NCBI GenBank assembly: GCA_035578155.1
Contig: JAPWDM010000001.1
Location: 169,047,498 to 169,111,497 of the forward strand
Source: Brachynemurus nebulosus
Taxonomy: Eukaryota; Arthropoda; Insecta; Neuroptera; Myrmeleontidae
DNA length: 64,000 nucleotides
Direction of reading: 5' to 3'
Shown here: in pieces, positions 1 to 11,769 of the stretch
How the letters are laid out: every line of letters starts with the position of its first letter
Numbering within the stretch: the first letter of the stretch is position 1
Notes under the pieces: generated by a model
Database searches by the model: none
Told to the model about the DNA's origin: nothing
What the model saw: the letters and a program-made list of their open reading frames with translations, nothing else
Position numbers and translations under genes: made by a program

Positions 1-574
1 TTTTCAATTCGGACGTGTGGTGTTTATTAAGCACACTCACAATTTTTTTTTTTGTTACATTCTGTAGCAACAACTACAGAATAAAATCTAAAAATAAAAT
101 GTGATGTCAGCAGTACAATAATGGTTACACAACATTACATAACCTAGTCCACCTATATTGGTATAGGTATCCGCCTTTATTATGTGTGCAGCATAGTTTT
201 TTGTCTGTCACAAAATGGATTTAGGAGTTTAATGTTACATTGCATTGTTCTATGTTTTTACTTTGTATGTATACATCGTATACAAGCTATCTATCCATCA
301 TTAGGCAGACAATATTTGACCTTTTTCTGTAATAATGTACTTCATTTTTTTCATATTTAAAATAAAAAAAAATAGATAAAACAGAACATAAAACATAAAC
401 CATGTACGAAATTTATTTTTATTTTATTTGACTTTTCTTTTGTGTTTCAAATTAAATTTGAATTTTACTACTAAAATAAACTACCCCAGATAACATAGCC
501 GCCACAAGTATCAGGCAAACGGGGCTGTGAGGGATCGAAGCTCCCGGACCCTCGACGAGTTCGATTTAAAAAAG

Positions 575-720
575 TATAAGTTTCAAAGCTCCAGATTATA
601 GCAATCGATTGCCCCCAGCAGTATCTACATACAACTGTTATCTGAACAATTTTTTTCAAGTCAATAGTTTAGCCGTAATGAAAATGACACCTCTCAAAAA
701 ACTCACGTGTAGAATCGCTG
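575..720. repeat. Dispersed repeat copy shared with 22.3-22.7 kb and 25.9-26.1 kb
   Basis: The sequence runs through a stretch like 'agcaatcgattgccccc', a 'gaacaattttttt' block and ends in 'ctctcaaaaaactcac'. The same order of blocks occurs at about 22510-22672 and, with divergence, at 25918-26122. The ends of the other copies are inverted versions of 'gagttttttgagagttgcca', which points to a short terminal-inverted-repeat (TIR) element. Confidence 0.55.
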
Positions 721-2242
721 TAACCTTACTACTTTTATTATAGAACTGCTGTAACCGTGCTACTTTTGGTATAGAAATTTGATAGATAAATAAAGAGGTA
801 AATCCATCTTGACTAACAACGGTAGATCCGAAATAATATTTCATTATCTGAAAAAAAATCTTTCGCTAGATACAGTAGTATAATAATTAAATCGGTAAAG
901 TTAATGTAGGTTTAACAATAGTAACAAAATTTAGATGCAGCTCAAATAAATTACTTATTTTTAAATAAATACTGTAATGCATATTTATTGTAAAATTGTG
1001 ATTCTGGAACGCAAAACTCCACGACAAATTTTGGTTTCATTAAATAAATCAGTATCATCTTTCAAAGGTAACGTTTAAATTTCTGGTTTTACAAAATCAG
1101 TTAGCTGTGCCGGGCTTTTAAGAATGCGGGTCTGGTGCGGTACACCGGTTGTACCGCCCTCGGGCCAGCTTTGATGACAGCTCTGTATTTTACAGACTTA
1201 CAGACAAAAACTATATAGATACATATATTAAAAAATAAAATACAATTTTTAAAAAACAATAATACTCGTAATAGTGGAATGAAAATGTTAGAAAAATTCA
1301 ATTACCTGCTGTGTCAAATTGTCTTGACTGATATACTATACATTATGTACACTACCTTTAGAAAGTTTAGAAACAAGAATACTTTTGTTTAGATTAAACA
1401 CTCTTTTGCAGATAAAACTGTCCATTTTGCATTCTTTTTAGTATATTCAAAACTTCATTTGAAAAAGACTGATTTTAATGTATAAAAGAATGAATTTGAT
1501 TTAAAAAAAATTATTTAATTTTCAGAAGGATAAATTGGAATTAGTAAAAGGTGAATTTGGAGTGTAAAATTTTTCTAAAGTTAAGGGAGGAGTTCAAATA
1601 AAAAGCAACTTTTTTATTTATATGATTATTTTGCTTGTTGAAAATTTTTTTCAAATTAGGGATGGTTTCAAATAGAAAATTTTGTTTTTGAAACATTCAT
1701 TACTCTTCCCTGTGAGGGGAGGGGGCCCTTTTTCACAAGTTTGTAAGCGTTTACAAGGAACGCCATATCTCAAAAAGTAATGAATATTTTTTAAATATTT
1801 TTTCATTATTTTATTCCTAAAGGACCTGTCCATAAAGCTGAGTATGGGTTTCAGGTAATTTTAAAAATTAACTATAAAATTGTAATCCCAAAGTTCTAAA
1901 AATTATAAAACCCAATTTTTTATTAAAAAAAAAAAAAATGTTTAAAAATAGTTACAATTGTTCAAATGGAAAAAGCATACTCCACTTTATGCGCAATATG
2001 TTTATGAACAAAATAAAAAAATAATTAAGTCTCTATCTTTTCTACAACTTGAGATATGATTTTCCTTGTCGGGAAAACCACAAGTTTCGGGAAACGGTAA
2101 AAAACAAAAATAATAACAAAAGAAGCGGTTTACTCACTGTTTATTAAAACGTCTACAAAGGCATACAAATAAAAGAACATTATCTCAGTGCATACTATAA
2201 CTCGTGTACACACCAAAACTAAATATTACTGATCAAATCGCC

Positions 2243-2260
2243 GGGGGGGGGGGGGGGGGG
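2243..2260. repeat. Uninterrupted 18-G homopolymer
   Basis: Eighteen consecutive G residues lie in otherwise A+T-rich sequence. Homopolymers of this length are error-prone in assemblies and can form G-quadruplexes; nothing else around it suggests a function. Confidence 0.8.
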
Positions 2261-3615
2261 AGTCGAGCGTTATCTGCAAAGGAGCAGCAACTTGGCTGTG
2301 CAGCGACTCACAAATAAATATTTTTCTACTTGAAAAAAAAAAAATTTTTTTGGCCATGTTTTATATACCACCGTGTTTGTAAAGAACCACAGAACGAAAT
2401 AAAAACAGAAAGCGAGATTCGAAAAAAATTAGTTTATTAGCCGTTTCTGGCTAATAACAAAAATGGCAAATTCCCCCAAAATTACTAAAACTAATTGCCA
2501 TAAATACATTTAATTCGCATCGATTATTCCAGCTCTGACCATCATTGTTAATTTTTATTGTGACAAGCCAGTCGGTTATAAACAAAAATGGGAAATTTTT
2601 TTAAGAATAACATAGACACACAAAAAGTAAACAAAAACAAATCGTGGTAATCAGATTTTTGAAGTGAAAACTTCTATAGTGAGGGTAACTCATTTTTAAA
2701 GTGTAAGGAAATTTATAATGTGTGGGAATATAACGAAAGCAGTGACCCCTTTTTACTTTTCAGTAAAGTTTTTACTTCAGCCGTGTGACTTTCATGCATT
2801 CGCAATTTTTTAACAGTAGTGTAGCTATGAAAAACAAATAGCTGACACGGCAATCCAACTAAAGTGAAGATAAAAATGTAAACAACTATACCCTGTAGAT
2901 ACAGAATAATATAGATACAAAAATACAAACCTTCCATACCCCTACCGGTGACGGAACTCTTCAAGCACTCGTTTACATCATTTACAGAAATGTATCTAGG
3001 TATACACTTATGGAGGAATACATATGTAAGAATGTTACGAGCAAATAAATATCTTGAAGCTAGAAAAAAAACTGAAGAATTGTTAGCATTTATCACTGTC
3101 ATTCTAAATGTAATTTTTATATATTATTTTTTAAAAGAATGATATTTGTTAGGTTCTTTGTCTATATACTTTTATTGTACTGTTAAGCCCAAAGGGTTGA
3201 ACAAAAATAAAAGATAACAAAATAATTAAATTAGTGAAGAAAAGGTAGCTCACGGAATACTATACGACAAAAATAGAATTACCGTAATTTTATTGCCAAG
3301 CAATGGTGGTGCTTGGTGCTTAAAACAATTAGGCTATTCGGGTTTGGGTTTTATTTCCTTCTTTTTCTTTGTAGATTTTTAAAATCTATATGAATTTAAC
3401 CGTCATTCCTGAGACTACCTACCCATAACAAAGGCCAACTACATTATTACTTTTTACACTTATTTACAAAATTTTATAACTACATTTCACGAGAATAATT
3501 AACTACGAGATTTGAGCCGTCTATCTACTAGTTCAAGAACCAGTGCCTAAGTACTCTCGAGTTCTAAATATTTTACATATTTATTTAGAAAAGTAACAAC
3601 CACATTCAAAATATC

Positions 3616-3690
3616 GGTCATCGTCATAGCTACAACGCAAAGCTAAGACTGGCAAGTTCGAATCCCACTACTATTTTTGGGATACCTATA
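3616..3690 (+). repeat. Possible tRNA-derived SINE head or tRNA-like relic
   Basis: A Pol III B-box-like string 'agttcgaatccc' sits at about 3655-3666. An imperfect A-box-like 'tagctacaacg' lies about 30 bases upstream. No complete cloverleaf could be folded by eye, so this is at best a degraded tRNA-related repeat rather than a tRNA gene. Confidence 0.25.
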
Positions 3691-4137
3691 ATTAATTGAT
3701 TCAATTGATTGATATAAGTAAAGGATGGTTAGACTTAGACGTAGGTATTGTCACATTACCTCCTTAGAAGTTTAGACGAAATAAGAAGTAACAGTGCACT
3801 TCTTATTCCCTCTAAACTTTAACCTCCCTCTATTAACTGTACCTGCTTAAAGTAGGTGGAAGATTAAAGTACTTACGTGCTTAAAATTTATCGTATTTGA
3901 TTTTGTAAAAAAATTATTTTTTCTTTTTGCCCTTGGGTAGCGGTCAAAACGAAAAAGAAAATTATTCTTCAACCCAAAAAAGAAAAATTATCAATTTATT
4001 TTTTTATAAAATCCATTTGAGTAAATATGGTTTCTGCAGTCATTCTCACAATATTCAAGACTTCTTCCTACGATTATTATTATTAATTTAATATAAACTA
4101 AACAATGTATTAATATAAATTTTATCTAAATTTACAG

Positions 4138-7100
4138 ATTCTGATTCAGCACATTCAGAAAATGAAGAGGAAGAAATAATAAAATGTTCCTCAGGTAGCA
4201 GCAGTGATCAACACGAACGTGCGACGGGAGAGATTTCAAAGACTGATCAAAGCCAACAAACAACTCCAACTACACCTACAACACCACCTTCAGAAGGTAT
4301 GTTAAACACAAATACAATAAAAGTATTAATTGTGCAATTAAAAATATTAAAATTTATAATTTATTTTAAAATAATTTTAAGATTCTCCTACACAATCTCA
4401 GCAACGATACATTCTCGAAACAATAACCATGACGACTGTAACAGAACGAAGAATTATGCGCGAAGCTGATGGAGGTGAGGAAGAAGGTGACGCTGGCGAC
4501 GATGGTGATAACGAAGGGAATCATAAATGTGATGACGAATCGGCAACTAGGAAACCATTACCGGTTCCACTAAGCGGTTCACCAATCAGTGGTATTTTAA
4601 AAGGTGGCAAATTGTGGAACAAACAGCAAACGGAAAACAAACATAACACCGAAGTTCCAAGATCACAGGTGACAGTATGTCCTATTTTTAATATTTCATC
4701 AATCGCGGGCACATTTTATAACTTGAAATTTATTTTAGGTGATTGAAACTACCTTCAGCGCAGACAGCGATGAAATAACCAATAGAAGATCAGTACGATT
4801 TTGTGATTCTGACGAGGAAAAGCGAAATAGCGGCGATGAAGAGGTGTCACAACTAAATGAAGAGAGTATGAAAAATGAAAATATGGAAAGTAAAGAACAG
4901 AACGATAATGAGAAAAATAATGAGACTGATAGTTGCAATAATTCCCTATCTCCAGACGGTACCGAAATGCTTCTCACATTTAAATTAGGCAACCACCTAT
5001 TAATTTCTAATAATAGTTTACGACCGAACTCAGCAGTTCGTCAACTATTCCCATGTGCAAATCCATTAACTCCTAATGATAAAATCGATGTGGATTCAGG
5101 GCAACAATATTTAATCACATCAGATTCACTGAGAGCCTTTGAAGAGACAAAACGATCCAAACTTCCTCCACTTTTACAAAATAGTGAGATAAACGACGAG
5201 ACTACAATCAGAAAAACAATAGAAAGAAACACATTACGACGCTCCTTAATACGGTACGAACCACGTAGCAAAAAGCAACCAAAAACAGATAACTCTCTCG
5301 TGGAAAGGATAAAGCAACTAACCTGTGATGTTGATGACAACCCACCGCCACAGGAAAATGAACAGCAATCTCAAACTGAAGAAACCGAAGAAAATATGTC
5401 GTCTGTGATAAGAGCAAGTCCTCCAGGCGAGGAAGCGAGAAAATCCCCCGAAGTAAACACAATGAACCATAAAAATATTGATAAGAATAGTTTCTCCCCT
5501 TCTTCGTCATCAACAACAAGTTCCAATTCATCAATGTCTTCCACCTACAAAAAAATAACAGACTTATTTGCCAAAAAAGATAAGACTACAACTCACGTGC
5601 AAGCAGAAACACAAACTAGCGCCGATATAACCGCAAACACTCGACATAATACTCATTCAGTGGCACCCGATCTTGGAAATGGGAAAGTTGCCAATTCCGA
5701 ATTTATTGAACCTCAATGCGCTGTCTCAAAGTATAATGTAACGCATGAAGCCAGAAAGCAATTTTTATCTACATTGGCACCATTGACCGCCTGTGTCGGT
5801 GGAACTCATAGTGGAAATCACGATGAATATTATTATCAATTATCTAGTCAAGGTGGTGAACGAACGTCCGTCGCGAGTACCGTAGGCACTGAATATAGCC
5901 TAGAAGACATCGACGCCGTTCTACAAACCGAAAATAATGAAGAAGGAAAGAGTGTCGCGCCCGACGTTCTAGTTGGAACACCATCAGCTTCAGAGTCAGG
6001 AGATGAATTAGCTATGTTTGTACAACAGGATGCCAGTCGTATTGAACGTATCAAAAAGAGGTATGTATTACACACATATGAAAATGTATTTAAATAATTT
6101 AAACTTGTCTCTCTATCTAGATATCAGTCCGAAGCAAACGATGAAGATGATGAACATGATGATTACGGATTTAATCGTAGACCTAGTGTAAGGGGCATTA
6201 AACCTAGGTTCGGTTCAACAAATGAAATTTTGCAACAAATTCAATCACAACTTCAACCAGTTGCAACTCAAACTTCTGCACAACAGCCAGCTCCACCAAT
6301 GCAACCGTCTTCACAACCTCGACCTGGAGCACCCGTTGCGTGGCCATATTATTCAGAGGCTAATATTAATAATATAGATAATAAAAATATTCGTCCACCT
6401 CCGCACTTAGTTGGAAATCGAGTTGCTGTGAAGAAAGATGAAGCTGGCAATGAATATACACAAAATATTCCACCAGAAAACAAATATACCTATGCTCAAA
6501 CATACCACTATATACAAGATACTCGTTACCGTGCTCCCCCATACCGACCCACCACACTATTAGACGAAAATATGTATCAAACTTGTACAAACCAAAGATG
6601 CACTAATCAGCACTACACACTAGCCCATCACCATACAGCCCCGATTATGCGGATTGGAGGAGGATGCGCAGAATTATACCAAACATTGCCCACGCGACGT
6701 ACAACCCGACCAGAATCACCTCCTCCAATGGAAGTGGCGCGAAACTATCATCAAACAATGGTTTTAATTCCCTACAATCATATCGAAGGATATCACCCTG
6801 GAATATTATCACCAAACCCACATTATTCTTCTGCAGAGCAAGTAAACAACTATAATCGGATAGCATCAAATAAAATTAAATCGCCACAACCGCCACATAT
6901 CATACGACAGCCTCAGGATACGCATATGAATTACCAATGTAATACCAATACAATGTTGAAAAATGCACCAAAACAAATGATACGGGTACCATATTCGTCA
7001 GGCAATCCAGTACAAGTTCACCTGATGACTTCACGTAGCGAAAGTCCTCAATTATCCGGGCAATTTGCCACAGCCAGAGGAACACAAACAGCTCCAATGC

Positions 7101-7501
7101 CACCAATGTCACAACAAAATTATTACTCCACACAAAACCCCCGTTACCGGCCAGCAATTGGCCCTGTAAATAGCAATATATGGCAAAACCAAGACCAGTA
7201 CGTCACAAAAGCCGTAAGACATAGCGGAATGTATTCAGTCAGGCCTATGAGTGAAGGTATGATAGATGCACAAATGAATGGTTACCGAAATTCTGAGGGT
7301 TTGTATTCAATGCCTCGAGAATCTGCACCTACCTCGCCTACAAAGAGTAAAATCACTTCCGAACGTGGTGTACCCGAAGGTGCCGCAAGTGTATCACCAC
7401 AAGATTCTTACCAAAATCAACAAAACAATAGCAACAATGTCATGTCCCCCACGAATCCGCAGGCAAATGCAAAACCAATGTACTATGCAATGAACGTTTG
7501 A
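4138..7501 (+). CDS. Large low-complexity protein of unknown function, C-terminal 1048 aa
   Basis: Four exons join in frame: 4138-4296, 4382-4668, 4739-6060 and 6121-7501, all with GT-AG borders and a TGA stop at 7499-7501. The first visible exon starts in mid-codon, so the N-terminus is missing. The product is hydrophilic with no signal peptide or membrane segment. The first part is acidic and Ser/Thr/Glu-rich; exon 2 encodes a short patch with 'SGILKGGKLW'; exon 3 is charged and Ser-rich with 'KKITDLFAKKD'; its end and exon 4 carry 'RRPSVRGIKPRFGSTNEI', then a Gln/Pro/Tyr/Asn-rich tail. Less biased islands, such as the one spanning the 6060/6121 junction, look like conserved linear motifs. 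I do not recognise the family. A cytoskeletal or cortical scaffold, or a long cytoplasmic tail, would fit the composition, but that is inference. The intact frame over 3.1 kb in such A+T-rich DNA, together with the clean splice sites, makes it a real gene. Confidence 0.85.
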
Positions 7502-10433
7502 CAAGGCGAATAGGTACACATTAAGGTAACAGTTTTTTTAAATGAACAACACGAGGCGTCATCATCTTGTTAAATCAAGCCCGTTGCGATACATGAAGTA
7601 TCATTTTTTGGATGCTGCGTTTTTTTAACGTTGGCCACATTTGCATTAGTCTAGGTATAAATTTTGGACGTTTGTACTTTTTGGAATATAACTTCTAAGC
7701 GTTTATATATATTTAACCAATATTTATTATCATAATATCAAATCATCACGGCAAAGATTCTTATTCCAAAAAATATTAAAACATTCAAATATTTATACTA
7801 AAAATGTGCGTATTCTCAAGTTAGATGACCGATTAAATAAAAAATTAAAAATAACCATTAAATGAAATTTTTTAAGGTTAAAGTACAACATCATTCATAA
7901 ATAAAAATGTAAAAAGAAATTCCATCAATTCACGTATTAAAAATCGAATAAAGTAAGAAAATATAAAATATTGATAACAGCTGATTCATTTTTTAAATTA
8001 CATTACCTTCATTTTTGTTTTTTAAGTTGAAATTGAAACACATAATGCCCAATATGGCAGCTCAGTGATGATAATAATTTTAAAAATGTTTTCGGTATAA
8101 AATGCTCATAAATTTTTTTAAATAAATCTTTAAGAAAAAAAACATTAAAATATATTTTTCCAGTATTATTGTACTATAATTACTTAGTCCGTTATCAATA
8201 AATGAGTACCTGTTAATTAATTTTTTTGTAAATTTTATAAAAAAATAAAAAATGAAAAAAATAAAAATATTTTCTTAATGTCAAAAATTTTGTAAAAAAC
8301 TCGTTTCCTTCTTTTAATTTATTTTAATTTATTTTTTTTATTTGCTAGTTTTTAAGAACTCAAATATTGATAACAACTTTTCGTATATTTAGATTTATCG
8401 TGATCAGTTGAATTAAAATAGTCTTATAGTATATTTAAATTAGAGAAATAAAATTGAGGGTCAAATATATTAAATTTTTTAAAACATAAAAATTTTAATG
8501 AAAATGTTTTCTGTGATTTTCAAATGTAAATCAACTTTTTACAGTTGATCCTCAATGTTTGTAAACGTTGCCAAAAAAGAAATAATTAAAAAAAAGAAAA
8601 AAAAAAGAAAAAAAAAGCAAAACAAAACATTCTTAACCAAAGTATTAGAGAATAAAAAAATTATAATAAATAAATAGTAATTCCTTAGATGTTAATGTGT
8701 TACTGACCAAATATAAGAAATACATATAATTTAAAAGAAAAGGTATATATAATTTTTAATTAATAAGAAGTAAAGCTTTAAAAAAAATAGTTAATAAAAG
8801 AAAAAAATACAAAAAAATATAATGATTTTTTTTTCATGTAGAAAAAACTAATAAACATATGTGTAATATGTTAACATAATTATTATATATTTTATTTTTA
8901 TTTAAACTTTATTGGAAATTGCAAAATTAAATTTAAAAAAAAAGCAGGTTTTGTTTATTTTTTAAATTTACAAATAATTGTGATACATCTCACAAAATTG
9001 TTCCCACAACTTGTAAATTAAAAAATAAACACTATCTATTGACAAAAAATAAATAGTTTATGTGGAAGTCGTTAAGATAAATGGTTGCGTTTATTAAATT
9101 TTTATTGAAATCAAATGCCTATATTATATTTATAATAGACTTTTGTGATATATATTTATAAATATAATCATCGATTTTGTTTTCGTCGTTATTTACAAAG
9201 ATAAAATTTTGTTAAAGGCAATTAATTATGTCAGAATTTTAAATAATGTACTCTCCCTAATTTGTAAATGAAGAAAATTCCATAGATACAAGATTAAAAT
9301 AGAATTCATTTAGTAATAATAAAATTTCGTTTTTGCAGATTTTTAAAAATACGCAAACATAATTAGAAAATAAACATAATTACAAATTCCCTTATTTAAA
9401 TAAAAAATTTTAAAATTTTATTGTAACTAAAATGGTGCTAAATAAGAATAAATTTACCTATTACGTAAATTAAAAAGTTTAGTTTTTAAGACGCATGCGC
9501 CTAATATGACGCACAACCAATGATAATATCAAATCCGATATGACCAAAATTACATCCCAAAAATGTTCTAGTATCTCACGCTCTAGCAAATTTTTACAGG
9601 GTAGTCTAACACTGTCTTTACAAATCTAAACTCTTTCAATTAATTTCTGAACAACACTTGATAATATTTAAGGCATTTCTAGGTCTAATATCAATATCGA
9701 TAAATATAATAATTATTTGAAGTTGAACAATAATTAAAAAATTCAGATTCAGTTTCAATAAAATAAATCAGTCTATAAATATTTTCTTTTTTAAATCTGC
9801 AAAAACATACGGTCTAATTATTTTTAACAATAAAATGATTAGTATAGTAAATAACAGAAAGAAATTGAAAACAGTTTACATAGAAAATGTTTAGTTTTGG
9901 AAATCCCCTAACTCAGAATCGAAAATAATAGCTGCGGATAGGCATGTTGTAATTCTATTCACAATTTTTTTTATTTATTCGAAAATACGACATTGAAATT
10001 TCTGCTTTACAGGATTTGTATGGTAATTGAAATTATTTCTATGTAAACTTGTTGAAAGTAAGCTTGTCCAACAAGCGTGCTATATAAAAAAAAATAGTAA
10101 CTCAGCCTCAATAGGCTGGAAAAAAGTGTTTTATTTCTTTTTAATAAAATAAAAAAAGAACAAATTGTAAATTTTATTCATAAATAAAAAGGAATATTAA
10201 TTAAATAAAAATCGTTTGAGACGATTTACAAGTGTCACTACTATCTTGTTATAACCAAACTACTAGAAGAATCAATAAATGTTTCATCAGTTATTAAAAT
10301 ATGTTTTTATTTTATCAAAATTTCTAATTCTGAAATATAATTTACCTTTACCCATAAACCTTTTTCCATCCATTTTTAACAGGACCGTGTTAAAAAACTG
10401 AAAATTCTCGTGATTAGCAAAAAATATCACGTT
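7502..10433 (+). other. Very A+T-rich 3' flank / probable 3' UTR of the unknown gene
   Basis: No coding exon was seen. Several AATAAA hexamers (for example 7836-7841 and 7900-7905) could serve as poly(A) signals, but none can be chosen from sequence alone. The remainder is A/T runs up to the hAT element at 10442. Confidence 0.5.
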
Positions 10434-10441
10434 TATTTATG

Positions 10442-11320
10442 CAGAGATGTGACTTATTTAAGATACAAGTTTTTGAAATACAGACACAAGATACAAAATA
10501 CGTATTTTCATCTTGTATCTGAAATACTTTTTTAAAAATATATTTTGTATCCTGTATTTAGATACTTTCTTTTGGTATCTTAGTATTTTGTAAATACTTA
10601 AGTTTGCTAAAATACTTATACCCATTTTTACCAGTTAATCCCATCATAAGGTTAAATTAAAACTGAGCCCTTAAAATTTTAATTTCTCAATCTATCAAAA
10701 GACTCTATGATCTATTTGTTTTTGTTTGCCGCCGTCGCGTCGCCACTCTCGCCGCGCCTGCGCCCTATTATTATTGCTGGCGTTGATATATAAAAAAATA
10801 GTAATAAATTAATCAAAACTTATTAAATTAAATTTTAAAAAATATCATTTGGTTATAAACAGCACTACAAAAGATTGCGATGTTTGTGACATCATTAAGA
10901 TATTTAATATAAAAATGTTTATAACAAGCAATAACTGCATAACATGAATAATTCAAAATAAAAATATATTAATGTTTTCAGTTAAGTAAATATTATGACG
11001 TCACATATGCGCTTGGAAACTGTCGGCGTGTTACTGGTTCTAATTATAAGTTTAAAAATTTATTTTTAATTTGATATAACTTTTTAAATATTAGGTAAAA
11101 AAAAAATAATAAATACCCACTCTCAAAATTAATAAAACTTTTTAAAAAAAAAAAAAAAAAAAAGTATTTTATCTTAAAAAAGTATTTAGAAAATACGTAT
11201 TTTGTATCTACTATTTCAAATACCATTTCCACAAGTATCTAGTATCTCACATACCATTTTTAAAAGTATCTTGTATTTTGTATTTCAGATACTTTTTAAG
11301 GAGTATCTTGTACATCTCTG
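10442..11320. mobile_element. Non-autonomous hAT element, 879 bp, with 8-bp TSD
   Basis: The ends are inverted ('cagagatgtg...' and '...tacatctctg') and are followed inward on both sides by degenerate 'gtatttngtatc' motifs typical of hAT MITEs. A perfect 8-bp target duplication, tatttatg, flanks it at 10434-10441 and 11321-11328. The interior has an unusual CpG-rich patch near 10728-10775 and no transposase ORF. Confidence 0.9.
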
Positions 11321-11769
11321 TATTTATGTATACCACAAGTAAACGTGGTAACAATAAGTAAAATATTTTTTTTATTATTTACAACTATGGATTACCATAA
11401 AGTAACGCTCAAATCAGTGAATGTTAATAAAATATAAATTAATTCTATAGATTGCTACTCGTTTATATGATCGCAGCAGTTCTAGCATATAAAGAAACTT
11501 CTCACGATTCTTGCTATGCATGCAGTATTATATCCGCAATACCAATCGGAGTTCGGATTAACGTCGGCTACCAACTTCAATGAACGAAAACAATAAACAG
11601 TTTTTATGCAATTTTAAAATTATTTATATTTTAAAAAGTCTCAGTTATAAAATACTCCACCACAATAACGTCAGGTTAAAGTACAAAAAGACTTTATATG
11701 TACACAGTTTTAGTTTATATTAATGTTGCTAATTTTAATATTTACAGATGGTCTTTTTCCATCAATTTC

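Larger units (their letters stand above)
1..4137. other. A+T-rich upstream/intronic sequence, no confident gene
   Basis: No exon of a recognisable protein was found here. The gene at 4138-7501 must continue upstream, because its first visible exon starts in mid-codon after a splice acceptor, so part of this stretch is probably intron of that gene. It contains a dispersed-repeat copy (about 575-720), an 18-G run (2243-2260), a tRNA-like B-box sequence (about 3616-3690) and two overlapping ORFs on opposite strands (2713-3142) that are not convincing. Confidence 0.5.
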
